Below, one piece after another: positions 8,207 to 16,839 of a DNA stretch of 25,104 nt. Position 1 is the first letter of the stretch. Each line of letters starts with the position of its first letter. Location of the stretch: NCBI GenBank assembly GCA_023434855.1, contig JAEYSJ010000320.1, positions 1-25,104 of the forward strand, given 5' to 3'. Below the pieces are notes generated by a model, which saw only the letters and a list, made by a program, of their open reading frames with translations, did not search any database and was not told the origin of the DNA. Origin of the DNA: Bacillota bacterium (GTDB lineage Bacteria > Bacillota_C > Negativicutes > JAEYSJ01). Position numbers and translations under genes: made by a program.

Positions 8207-10828
8207 TTGTATACAACACGAGACAATTTAAGAAGATCGCTGGCAGCCCGGTTGCCCGTATATGATCGGGATATTCGGTCAAAGGCGGATAAGACTTATG
8301 AATATACGGATGAAGAAAGACATTATGACAAAGAGCAGTTTAAGGCGGCCTTTTTAGGGAAATTGCAAACAATGCATGGCAAAAGACTGGAGCAGGCCAG
8401 CGACATGGAAAGATACTCAGCTTTGGCCGGTCTAATCCGGGATTTTATAACAGAGAGCTGGATATATACAAAAGACCGCTACCGGCAAAATAATGTAAAG
8501 CAGGTATACTATTTTTCCATTGAGTTTTTGCTGGGAAGGCTGTTAGGATCGTATTTATTAAATATGGGGCTGCAGGATCTGTGTGATGAAGCGCTGGGAG
8601 AGCTGGGTATTGATCTTGCGGTGTTGCAGCATATGGAAGAAGACCCCGGTTTGGGTAATGGCGGTCTCGGAAGGCTGGCGGCATGTTATCTTGATTCTAT
8701 GGCATCGGAAAATCTAGCGGGGCATGGTTGTGGCATACGATATAAATACGGTTTATTTGAACAAAGGGTTTTTAACGGCTATCAGAATGAGTATCCGGAT
8801 AACTGGCTGAAAAACGGGTTTCCCTGGGAATTTCGCCGCCCGGATGAAGCGGTTCAGGTTAAATTCGGTGGTAACGTACGGCTTCAGCTAAATGGCAAAA
8901 CACAGTACATTCATGAAAATTATGAGGCTGTATTAGCTGTTCCTTATGATGTTCCTATCGTTGGCTATGGCAATCACACTGTGAACAATCTCAGGCTGTG
9001 GAGTGCCGAGCTACAAACAGATAATGTTACCTGTTCCATTTATAACCGGAATGATTGTACCAGGGCTGTTGGCTATATTCATGAGGTGGAAGCCATTTCT
9101 GAGACGTTATATCCTGATGATTCGCGCTATGAAGGAAAGGTGTTAAGACTCAAGCAGCAGTATTTTATGGTTTCAGCCGGTTTGCAAAGCATCATGCGGG
9201 AGTATAAAAAAAATAACCAGCAGCTCAAGGATTTGCCTGACAAAGTTGCAGTTCATATAAATGACACCCATCCGGCACTGGCCGTTCCGGAATTGATGCG
9301 CATCTTGCTTGATGAAGAAGGTCTTGGTTGGGATGAGGCTTGGAATATTACAAATAAAACCATGTCCTATACCAACCATACCGTACTGCCGGAAGCTTTG
9401 GAGAAGTGGCCTGTTGAAATGTTCAGAACTTTACTCCCCCGTATTTTTATGATTGTAAATGAGATCAATGAGCAATTTTGTAAGGAACTTTGGGGCAAGT
9501 ATCCGGGACAATGGGATAAAATCAGAAGTATGGCAATTGTTGCAGATGGCAATGTTCATATGGCGCATTTAGCCATAGTCGGAAGTCACAGCGTAAACGG
9601 AGTGGCTAAAATCCATACCCGAATTCTGAAAGAACAGGTTATGAAAAACTTCTACCAGCTTCAACCTGCTAAATTTAATAATAAGACCAATGGAGTAACT
9701 CATCGCAGATGGCTTCTACAGTCCAATCCTGCATTAGCCGGACTGATTACCGATACCATCGGTCCTGACTGGATTGATTATCCCTGTAATCTAATTAATT
9801 TACTCAAATATGACAAAGATGCAGCCTTTAAGCAAAACCTCTTGCAGGTAAAACTGCAAAACAAAGTAACGCTTGCCAGATTTATCAAGGATCGCTATGG
9901 ACTGACCGTTGATGTTAACTCCATTTTTGATGCTCAAATAAAACGTATTCATGCTTACAAGCGGCAGACGTTAAATGTATTTAATATTATGCATCTGTAT
10001 AACCGGCTCAGGGAAAATCCTGACCTGGATATTGTGCCACGTACCTTTATTTTCGCCGGCAAGGCTGCAGCCAGCTATTACAAAGCTAAAAAGACCATTA
10101 AACTTATTAACACGTTAGCCGATGTAGTAAATAATGATAAAACCATACAAGACAAAATAAAGGTAATTTTTTTGGAAAATTACAATGTGTCAATGGCAGA
10201 ACTTATTATTCCAGCCACCGATGTCAGCGAGCAAATTCCCACTGCCAGCCGGGAGGCCTGCGGTACGGGGAATATGAAGTTTATGATGAATGGCGCGGTT
10301 ACTATTGGCACGCTGGATGGTGCCAATATTGAAATTAGAAATGCCGTGGGGGATGAAAATATTATTACTTTTGGCCTGACGGCAGAGCAAGTGCTTGATT
10401 ATTATCAGCATGGCGGATATAATCCATGGGATGTATATAGTAACGATCCGCGGATCAGAACTGTAATGGAGCAGTTGGTTAACGGCTTTTTCCCGGTAGG
10501 GCGGGAAGAATTCAGGGTCCATTATGATGCATTCTTGCACCGCGGCGACTATTTCTTCCATTTGAAAGATTTTGCTTCTTACGTAGAAGCACAAGAGAAA
10601 GTGAATGATCTATTTACAGATAAATCAACATGGTTAAAAATATGCACCCATAATATTGGGCACTCAGGTAAGTTTTCCGGTGACAGGACTTTTTCCGAGT
10701 ATGCCATGGATATTTGGAATATCCAGCCCGATATGCCGGTCAGGTGTTATTGCCAGGCAGACGAGACTTTTGCTCATTCTCTTCAAGGCTGTGCCAGATC
10801 AACAAACATTGGGGGTACAATTCAATAA
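8207..10828 (+). CDS. glgP: Glycogen phosphorylase, copy 2, with N- and C-terminal extensions
   Basis: GT35 glycogen phosphorylase of 873 residues. The core blocks FSIEFLLG, GLGNGGLGRLAACYLDSMA, INDTHPALAVPELMRIL, THRRWLL, QIKRIHAYKRQ and cofactor block GTGNMKF (Lys691) are all intact, so it should be active. It differs from the other two copies by about 37 extra charged N-terminal residues before the DKEQFK that opens the others' homology, and about 26 extra C-terminal residues containing three cysteines (CYCQADE and GCARS). The TTG start is set by AGGAGGT 6 bases upstream and no internal in-frame ATG offers a shorter protein at the usual position. It is 14 bp after glgD1, hence probably the last gene of the glgB1-C1-D1 unit. 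It is clearly the most diverged of the three phosphorylases. Confidence 0.95.
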   Translation: MYTTRDNLRRSLAARLPVYDRDIRSKADKTYEYTDEERHYDKEQFKAAFLGKLQTMHGKRLEQASDMERYSALAGLIRDFITESWIYTKDRYRQNNVKQVYYFSIEFLLGRLLGSYLLNMGLQDLCDEALGELGIDLAVLQHMEEDPGLGNGGLGRLAACYLDSMASENLAGHGCGIRYKYGLFEQRVFNGYQNEYPDNWLKNGFPWEFRRPDEAVQVKFGGNVRLQLNGKTQYIHENYEAVLAVPYDVPIVGYGNHTVNNLRLWSAELQTDNVTCSIYNRNDCTRAVGYIHEVEAISETLYPDDSRYEGKVLRLKQQYFMVSAGLQSIMREYKKNNQQLKDLPDKVAVHINDTHPALAVPELMRILLDEEGLGWDEAWNITNKTMSYTNHTVLPEALEKWPVEMFRTLLPRIFMIVNEINEQFCKELWGKYPGQWDKIRSMAIVADGNVHMAHLAIVGSHSVNGVAKIHTRILKEQVMKNFYQLQPAKFNNKTNGVTHRRWLLQSNPALAGLITDTIGPDWIDYPCNLINLLKYDKDAAFKQNLLQVKLQNKVTLARFIKDRYGLTVDVNSIFDAQIKRIHAYKRQTLNVFNIMHLYNRLRENPDLDIVPRTFIFAGKAAASYYKAKKTIKLINTLADVVNNDKTIQDKIKVIFLENYNVSMAELIIPATDVSEQIPTASREACGTGNMKFMMNGAVTIGTLDGANIEIRNAVGDENIITFGLTAEQVLDYYQHGGYNPWDVYSNDPRIRTVMEQLVNGFFPVGREEFRVHYDAFLHRGDYFFHLKDFASYVEAQEKVNDLFTDKSTWLKICTHNIGHSGKFSGDRTFSEYAMDIWNIQPDMPVRCYCQADETFAHSLQGCARSTNIGGTIQ

Positions 10829-11120
10829 AGTAATAGAAATAGTATTGTTTAAACCAATGCCATGTTTACTGTTCGACGGTAAGCATGGCATTGTTAGTTT
10901 CTTGTAAAAATAAGAAAGCTTCAAAAAAAATGGCAGGGTTTTTTAAAAAAAGAAGCGAAATATTTTCAAATAAGCAGATTATATATAACATATAAGAAAA
11001 ACGTTCCGTTTTCGAACAGTGAAGAATTAGGAAAAATTCTGATACAGTAAAAGAATCGTAATGTTACTATAAAATACTTTACAGGCTGATAAATTTCTTG
11101 TATTGCTTAGGAGGCGAAAA
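10829..11120. other. 292-bp AT-rich gap between glgP2 and glgP3
   Basis: No gene is seen. It holds the hairpin at 10855-10893 and an A/T-run structure at 10918-10956 (GCTTC, A8, T6, A7, GAAGC). A very AT-rich stretch (10960-11100) follows, presumably containing the glgP3 promoter. A TATAAA at 11068-11073 could be a -10 box, but I find no good -35 box at the right distance. Confidence 0.6.
10855..10893 (+). terminator. Hairpin after glgP2, possible terminator
   Basis: CAATGCCATG (10855-10864) and CATGGCATTG (10884-10893) are perfect inverted repeats, extended inward by five more pairs (TTTAC with GTAAG, one a G-T wobble) around a 9-base loop. It begins 27 bases after the glgP2 stop. Only a weak T-rich tail (GTTAGTTTCTTG) follows, so it may be a terminator, an attenuator or an RNA 3'-end stabiliser. 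Confidence 0.55.
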
Positions 11121-13577
11121 ATGCTGAAAGATAATAATAAACTTAGACTTGAAAAAGAAAAATTTAAACAAGTTTTTATACATAAACTGCAGACTAAGTA
11201 CTGCAAAGATATTGATGAAGCCAGCATGTATGATAAATATACGGCGCTAAGCAGTGTAGTTAAAGATTACATCAATCCCAAATGGATGCGGACAAATAAG
11301 GAATATCTGGAAAAAGGCAGTAAACAGGTTTATTACTTTTCTATAGAATTTTTATTGGGTAAGCTGCTGGAAATGAATTTGATTAATACGGGTCTGAGGG
11401 ATATTTGTAAAGAAGCTTTAGCTGACTTAGGAATAAATTTACAGGAATTGGAAGATTATGAGCGTGATGCCGGGCTTGGCAACGGCGGCTTGGGACGATT
11501 GGCAGCCTGCTTTCTTGATTCTATGGCAGCTCTCCAACTGCCTGGGCACGGTTGTGGAATAAGATACAAATATGGCTTATTTGAACAACGTATTGTGAAC
11601 AATCACCAAGTGGAATTACCTGATAATTGGCTGAAGGACGGTTATGCGTGGGAATTGAGAAGAGCTGACCGGGCAGTAGAAGTCAGGTTTGGTGGAAATG
11701 TCCATATGGATACGGTCAATGGCCGGATGGTTTTTATCCATGATAATTACGAGGCAATACGGGCAGTTCCCTATGATATTCCGGTGGTAGGTTATAAAAA
11801 TAATACGGTAAACACTTTGCGGTTATGGAATGCAGAACCATTTGATGCTGAATTCGATCTGCCTACTTTTAACAGGGGCGACTATCTTAAAGCGGTGGAG
11901 TATAAGCATTCAGTGGAACGAATAACAAAAATACTCTACCCGGAAGACAATTATTATGAAGGGCGGCTGCTCCGCTTAAGGCAGCAATACTTTTTTGTAT
12001 CGGCCAGCATTCAGAGCATATTGCGCAGCTTTAAGCGCAAACGGCGTTCGATAAGAGATTTGCCGGACAAAGTAGCATTTCATATCAATGATACCCATCC
12101 GGCAGTGGCTGTTCCTGAATTGATGCGTTTATTGATAGACAAAGAGGGTTTAGGCTGGGATGAGGCCTGGAAAATAACCACAAGTACCATTTCCTATACC
12201 AACCATACGATAATGCCGGAAGCATTGGAAAAATGGCCGATTGATATGTTTAAGCTGCTGCTGCCCCGGGTTTATATGATTATTGAGGAAATCAACGAAC
12301 GGTTTTGCCGGGATTTATGGGAAAAATATCCCGGACAGTGGGACAGGATCAGCGAGATGGCTATTCTGGCTGATGGACAGGTGCATATGGCCCGCCTGGC
12401 TGTTGTCGGCAGTTACAGTGTTAATGGTGTTGCAGCAATTCATACCGACATACTAACCAAGCATGTAATGCGTAATTACCATGAGTATTCGCCGCAAAAG
12501 TTTAACAATAAGACAAATGGCATAGCCCATCGGCGCTGGCTGCTAAAAGCCAATCCCGGTTTAGCGGGTTTGATTACCGACATGATTGGCGGCGACTGGA
12601 TTCGCCATCCTCATGATTTGATAAATTTGTTAAAATACGTTGATGACAGTGCGGCTCATGAGCGGTTGGCCCGGGTCAAGCTACAGAATAAAGCTGCCCT
12701 TGCTAAATTTATTAAAGACAAATACGATGTGCAGGTTGATACCGGATCGATTTTCGATGTGCATGTCAAGCGGATCCATGCTTACAAGCGGCAGATTTTG
12801 AATGTCTTACACATTATGGATTTATATAACCGTCTGAAAGCTGATCCTAATCTTGATATTACGCCACGTACCTTTATTTTTGCCGGCAAGGCGGCGCCGG
12901 GTTATTTTATTGCCAAACAGACTATTAAGCTGATTAATGTGCTGGCGTCGGTTATTAATAATGACAAAACCATCAAAGATAAACTGAAAGTGGTATTTTT
13001 AGAAAACTACAGCGTATCTTTGGGAGAAATGATTTTTCCGGCGTCTGAAGTAAGTGAACAAATTTCTACTGCCAGCAAAGAAGCCTCGGGGACCGGCAAC
13101 ATGAAATTTATGCTGAACGGCGCGGTTACGATCGGTACTCTGGATGGCGCCAATGTGGAAATTAAGAAAGCCGTAGGGGACGACAATATAATTATCTTCG
13201 GTTTAACAGCCGACCAAGTAATCTATTATCACCAGCACGGGGGGTATAAAGTGTGGGACGTTTATCACAACGACTGCAGGATACAAAATGTGTTGGACCA
13301 AATGATCAATGGCTTTCTGCCTGTTGATAAGGAAGAATTGCGACCATTGCATTGTAATTTGCTGTGGGAGAATGACGAATTTTTTGTGCTGAAGGATTTC
13401 GCCGCTTATGCAGAAGCCCAGGCACTTCTGGAAACCAAATACCGGGACAAAAGCACCTGGTCTAAAATGAGCATGAATAATATTGCCCATGCCGGAATTT
13501 TTTCAAGCGACCGTAGTATTTCTGAATATGCTATTGCCATTTGGAAGGCCTGTCCGGTAGAAGTTACACGCACATAA
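11121..13577 (+). CDS. glgP: Glycogen phosphorylase, copy 3
   Basis: GT35 glycogen phosphorylase of 818 residues, with the cofactor lysine at Lys662 in GTGNMKF and the blocks FSIEFLLG, GLGNGGLGRLAACFLDSMA, INDTHPAVAVPELMRLL and HVKRIHAYKRQ. The ATG at 11121 is chosen because AGGAGG (11109-11114) lies 6 bases upstream; the in-frame TTG at 11103 precedes that site. It stands alone between two gaps that each hold a hairpin, so it is probably its own transcription unit. By eye it is closer to GlgP1 than to GlgP2. It opens the second module, ahead of glgB2-glgC2-glgD2-glgA2. All catalytic blocks look intact. Confidence 0.96.
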   Translation: MLKDNNKLRLEKEKFKQVFIHKLQTKYCKDIDEASMYDKYTALSSVVKDYINPKWMRTNKEYLEKGSKQVYYFSIEFLLGKLLEMNLINTGLRDICKEALADLGINLQELEDYERDAGLGNGGLGRLAACFLDSMAALQLPGHGCGIRYKYGLFEQRIVNNHQVELPDNWLKDGYAWELRRADRAVEVRFGGNVHMDTVNGRMVFIHDNYEAIRAVPYDIPVVGYKNNTVNTLRLWNAEPFDAEFDLPTFNRGDYLKAVEYKHSVERITKILYPEDNYYEGRLLRLRQQYFFVSASIQSILRSFKRKRRSIRDLPDKVAFHINDTHPAVAVPELMRLLIDKEGLGWDEAWKITTSTISYTNHTIMPEALEKWPIDMFKLLLPRVYMIIEEINERFCRDLWEKYPGQWDRISEMAILADGQVHMARLAVVGSYSVNGVAAIHTDILTKHVMRNYHEYSPQKFNNKTNGIAHRRWLLKANPGLAGLITDMIGGDWIRHPHDLINLLKYVDDSAAHERLARVKLQNKAALAKFIKDKYDVQVDTGSIFDVHVKRIHAYKRQILNVLHIMDLYNRLKADPNLDITPRTFIFAGKAAPGYFIAKQTIKLINVLASVINNDKTIKDKLKVVFLENYSVSLGEMIFPASEVSEQISTASKEASGTGNMKFMLNGAVTIGTLDGANVEIKKAVGDDNIIIFGLTADQVIYYHQHGGYKVWDVYHNDCRIQNVLDQMINGFLPVDKEELRPLHCNLLWENDEFFVLKDFAAYAEAQALLETKYRDKSTWSKMSMNNIAHAGIFSSDRSISEYAIAIWKACPVEVTRT

Positions 13578-13591
13578 TTAATTTTTAAGCG

Positions 13592-13634
13592 AGGGGGGAT
13601 ACTGCGTAAAATTACGAGGTATTCCCCTGGTTTT
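13592..13634 (+). terminator. Probable intrinsic terminator after glgP3
   Basis: A G-rich left arm (GGGGGATAC, ending 13602) pairs with GTATTCCCC (13619-13627) with one G-T pair. An inner stem CGTAA / TTACG extends it, and TTTT follows at 13631-13634. The stem is strong and the T run short. It lies 15 bases after the glgP3 stop. Confidence 0.65.
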
Positions 13635-13662
13635 ATAATTGTCGATAAATAAACAATTTTAG

Positions 13663-13700
13663 GAGACTGTTTAGAAATGTTCAGATACATAAACAGTCTC
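13663..13700. promoter_or_regulatory. Perfect 11-bp inverted repeat directly before the glgB2 ribosome site
   Basis: GAGACTGTTTA (13663-13673) and TAAACAGTCTC (13690-13700) are exact reverse complements around a 16-base centre. The right arm ends two bases before the Shine-Dalgarno sequence. There is no T run, so it is not a classical terminator. It could be an operator for a repressor or a leader hairpin that affects ribosome access to glgB2. Confidence 0.6.
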
Positions 13701-13702
13701 TA

Positions 13703-13710
13703 AAGGAAGG
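13703..13710 (+). promoter_or_regulatory. Ribosome binding site of glgB2, decides the start
   Basis: AAGGAAGG ends directly before an in-frame TTG at 13711 but 9 bases before the ATG at 13720. The spacing favours the ATG. Confidence 0.7.
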
Positions 13711-13719
13711 TTGGGTTGG

Positions 13720-15612
13720 ATGGACATTTCTTCGCTTAGTGAACATGATTTATATTTGTTTCATGAAGGAAGCAATTTTCGCAGCTATCAAATGCTGGGT
13801 GCTCATATAACTGAAGAAGATGAAGTCAGGGGCGTGAAATTTGCCGTATGGGCTCCAAATGCCAAGGAAGTGATGGTGGTCGGAGATTTTAACGATTGGC
13901 AGGGTACTGGCCATGTTATGCGGCGGGTTGGCAAATCCGGTGTATGGGCGCTGTTTGTACCTGACTTGGCGCCAGGGACTATATATAAATACGAGATCCG
14001 GACCCACTGGGGCGACAGCTTTCTGAAAGCCGATCCTTATGCCTTTTACGCTGAAATTCGGCCTAACACTGCTTCAGTCGTATGTGAACTGAGCAATTAT
14101 CCCTGGCAAGACGCTGATTGGCAGCGAGAGAGAAAGGCCAACCCTATCTATGAGCAGCCGGTATTGATTTACGAGGTACACCTGGGCTCATGGCGTTTTA
14201 ATTCCCGGCGTGAGCCTCTTTCCTACCGGGAATGTGCCGATCAATTGGTGGATTATGTGGTGGAAATGGGCTATACCCATGTGGAATTGCTGCCGATCGT
14301 AGAGCATCCTTTCGACGGGTCCTGGGGTTACCAGGCGACAGGCTATTATGCGGTTACCAGCCGTTACGGTACACCGGATGATTTTATGTATTTTGTCAAC
14401 CGTTGCCACCAAAAAGGGCTTGGGGTTATTTTAGACTGGGTACCAGGCCACTTTTGCAAAGACGATCACGGTTTAAGGATGTTTGATGGTACAGCAATAT
14501 ACGAATCCAATGATCCGCAAAAGGGGGAAAATCCGGAATGGGGTACAGCCAATTTTGATTTTGGCCGTCCGGAGGTTTTAAGTTTTTTGATATCCAATGC
14601 GTTGTTCTGGTTTGATGTTTATCACATCGACGGCCTCAGGGTGGATGCGGTAGCCAATATGCTGTACCTTGATTATTGCCGGCAGTCGGGGGAGTGGACA
14701 CCGAACCGGTACGGCGGCAATGGCAATCTGGAAGCGATGGCGTTTTTGCGCAGGCTGAATGAAACGGTATTCAGGGAGTACCCTGAAGCGATGATGATTG
14801 CCGAAGAATCTACCTCCTGGCCGATGATATCCTGGCCTACCAATGTCGGCGGTATGGGTTTCAATTTTAAATGGAACATGGGCTGGATGAATGACATGCT
14901 GCGCTATATGTCCCTTGATCCGATTAATCGCAAATGGCATCATAATTTAGTCACATTTTCTTTCATGTACGCGTTCTCAGAAAACTTTATTTTGCCGCTG
15001 TCCCATGACGAGGTCGTGCACGGCAAATGCTCGCTGTTGAATAAAATGCCTGGAGATTACTGGCAGAAGTTTGCGAATTTACGAGCCTTCTATGGTTATT
15101 GGATGGCTCATCCAGGGAAAAAGCTGTTATTTATGGGCGGTGAATTCGGGCAGTTTATCGAATGGAAAGCCGATGACAGCCTGGACTGGCATTTATTAGA
15201 GTACGATATGCATAAAAAAATACATGGCTATGTGCGCGCGCTTAATTCCTATTACCGCCAGGAACCGGTTTTGTGGCAGATCGATTTTAACTGGCAGGGT
15301 TTTGAGTGGATCGACTGCCAGGACTATCAACACAGTATCATTTGTTTTGTGCGGAAAAGCGGGCAAGGTTTTATTATTGTGGTATGCAACTTTACCCCGG
15401 AGTTGAGAGAGGGGTACCGTATTGGCGTGCCGCAGGACGGAGTTTACCATGAGGTATTTAACAGCGACTTGGAGGTTTACGGTGGATCGGGGCAGGGAAA
15501 TTCCCGGCCGCTGACTACTGAGCCTCTGCCCTGGCATAACCGTCAATATTCGTTGACTATGCGCATTCCGCCGCTGGCAACTATTTATTTAAAATTGGAC
15601 CAACGAAAGTGA
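13720..15612 (+). CDS. glgB: 1,4-alpha-glucan branching enzyme, copy 2
   Basis: GH13 branching enzyme of 630 residues from the ATG (633 if the TTG at 13711 is used, which leaves no spacer to the ribosome site). It has a CBM48-like N-terminal domain ([22 protein letters not shown]), [16 protein letters not shown], nucleophile Asp309 in DGLRVDAV, acid/base Glu362 in IAEEST and Asp430 in SHDEVVHGK. It aligns with GlgB1 along its whole length, with many differences at third codon positions. An unusual hairpin lies just upstream. Its TGA stop overlaps the ribosome site of glgC2 (GTGAGGAG), so it is probably translationally linked with the next gene. Heads the glgB2-C2-D2-A2 run. Confidence 0.96.
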   Translation: MDISSLSEHDLYLFHEGSNFRSYQMLGAHITEEDEVRGVKFAVWAPNAKEVMVVGDFNDWQGTGHVMRRVGKSGVWALFVPDLAPGTIYKYEIRTHWGDSFLKADPYAFYAEIRPNTASVVCELSNYPWQDADWQRERKANPIYEQPVLIYEVHLGSWRFNSRREPLSYRECADQLVDYVVEMGYTHVELLPIVEHPFDGSWGYQATGYYAVTSRYGTPDDFMYFVNRCHQKGLGVILDWVPGHFCKDDHGLRMFDGTAIYESNDPQKGENPEWGTANFDFGRPEVLSFLISNALFWFDVYHIDGLRVDAVANMLYLDYCRQSGEWTPNRYGGNGNLEAMAFLRRLNETVFREYPEAMMIAEESTSWPMISWPTNVGGMGFNFKWNMGWMNDMLRYMSLDPINRKWHHNLVTFSFMYAFSENFILPLSHDEVVHGKCSLLNKMPGDYWQKFANLRAFYGYWMAHPGKKLLFMGGEFGQFIEWKADDSLDWHLLEYDMHKKIHGYVRALNSYYRQEPVLWQIDFNWQGFEWIDCQDYQHSIICFVRKSGQGFIIVVCNFTPELREGYRIGVPQDGVYHEVFNSDLEVYGGSGQGNSRPLTTEPLPWHNRQYSLTMRIPPLATIYLKLDQRK

Positions 15613-15622
15613 GGAGAAAATT

Positions 15623-16837
15623 ATGCGCAAGAAGGAATGCTTGGCTATGCTGCTGGCGGGCGGGCAGGGGAGCAGGTTAGGGGTCCTGACCCAGGATATT
15701 GCTAAACCGGCAGTGCCTTTTGGCGGCAAGTACCGGATTATTGACTTTGCCCTGAGCAACTGCCGCAACTCCGGTCTCGACACGGTCGGAGTGCTGACGC
15801 AGTACAAGCCACTGGCCCTAAACAGCTATATCGGCATTGGCAGCGCCTGGGATTTGGACCGTAAAGACGGCGGGGTATTTGTATTGCCGCCCTATGCCAG
15901 GGAAAAAGAAGCTGAATGGTACCGGGGTACAGCTGACGCCATTTACCAGAACATCAATTTTGTTGATACATTTAATCCAGACTATATCTTAATATTGTCC
16001 GGCGACCATATTTATAAAATGAATTATGATAAGATGCTGCAATTTCACAAGGAAAAACAGGCTGTGGCGACTATTGCCGTTATTGAGGTGTCATGGGAAG
16101 AGGCAAGCCGCTTTGGCATTATGAATACGGCAGCAGATCATCGTATTGTCGATTTTGAGGAAAAACCTGACAATCCTAAAAGCAATTTGGCGTCCATGGG
16201 TGTTTATATTTTTAACTGGCGGGTGCTGAAACAATATTTATTGGAGGATGGACAGGATTGCAGTTCCAGCCATGATTTCGGCAAAGATATCATCCCTAAA
16301 ATGCTTTCTGCCAACCAGAGTCTATATGCATATGGTTTTAATGGCTATTGGAAAGACGTTGGTACCGTGGAAAGCTTCTGGGCAGCTAACATGGATTTGT
16401 TAAAGGCCAAGCCGGAACTTGAGCTGCATGATTCAAGCTGGCGTATTTATTCGGTTAACCCGACACGTCCGCCTCACTATTTAGCCTATGGGTCCAAAGT
16501 GAAGCGTTCGATTGTCAGTGAAGGCTGTCTGATATATGGCGAGGTGGAACACTCGGTGTTGTTTCCGGGCGCTTACATTGGGCCGGGTGCTAAAGTAAAG
16601 GATTCCATTATTATGCCCCGGGCTCGGATTAAAGCCGGCGCAACGGTGGAAAAAGCTATTATATGTCATCAGGTTGTCTTACAGGAAGGGAGCCAGGTAG
16701 TTGGCGAACTTGTGAACGGTGAACGGCAAATTGTGGTGATTGCCAATAATGTTGTGGTGCCTGGTGATTTGCAAATTAACCGAAATGTGGAATCTGAGGC
16801 GCAGCTTTACGACGGTATTGCAGGAAAGGGGAACTAA
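15623..16837 (+). CDS. glgC: Glucose-1-phosphate adenylyltransferase catalytic subunit, copy 2
   Basis: ADP-glucose pyrophosphorylase catalytic subunit, 404 residues. Motifs [41 protein letters not shown] (Asp128), FEEKP and SMGVYIF are intact, followed by a hexapeptide-repeat C-terminal domain. It is 13 residues longer than GlgC1, the extra length being at the C-terminal tail. The start is ATG with GAGGAG 7 bases upstream, 10 bases after the glgB2 stop, and it is separated from glgD2 by only 2 bases. The spacing argues for tight co-expression and assembly of GlgC2 with GlgD2. Whether the two GlgC copies respond to different effectors cannot be read from the sequence. Confidence 0.96.
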   Translation: MRKKECLAMLLAGGQGSRLGVLTQDIAKPAVPFGGKYRIIDFALSNCRNSGLDTVGVLTQYKPLALNSYIGIGSAWDLDRKDGGVFVLPPYAREKEAEWYRGTADAIYQNINFVDTFNPDYILILSGDHIYKMNYDKMLQFHKEKQAVATIAVIEVSWEEASRFGIMNTAADHRIVDFEEKPDNPKSNLASMGVYIFNWRVLKQYLLEDGQDCSSSHDFGKDIIPKMLSANQSLYAYGFNGYWKDVGTVESFWAANMDLLKAKPELELHDSSWRIYSVNPTRPPHYLAYGSKVKRSIVSEGCLIYGEVEHSVLFPGAYIGPGAKVKDSIIMPRARIKAGATVEKAIICHQVVLQEGSQVVGELVNGERQIVVIANNVVVPGDLQINRNVESEAQLYDGIAGKGN

Positions 16838-16839
16838 CG

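Noticed and set aside
11003..11017. GTTC-N7-GAAC palindrome upstream of glgP3, considered as an SOS (LexA) box
   Set aside because: The Firmicute LexA box has the arms in the opposite order (GAAC then GTTC), so it does not fit; it may be chance in AT-rich sequence.
11068..11073. TATAAA as -10 box of a glgP3 promoter
   Set aside because: No acceptable -35 hexamer 16-18 bases upstream, so not listed as a promoter.
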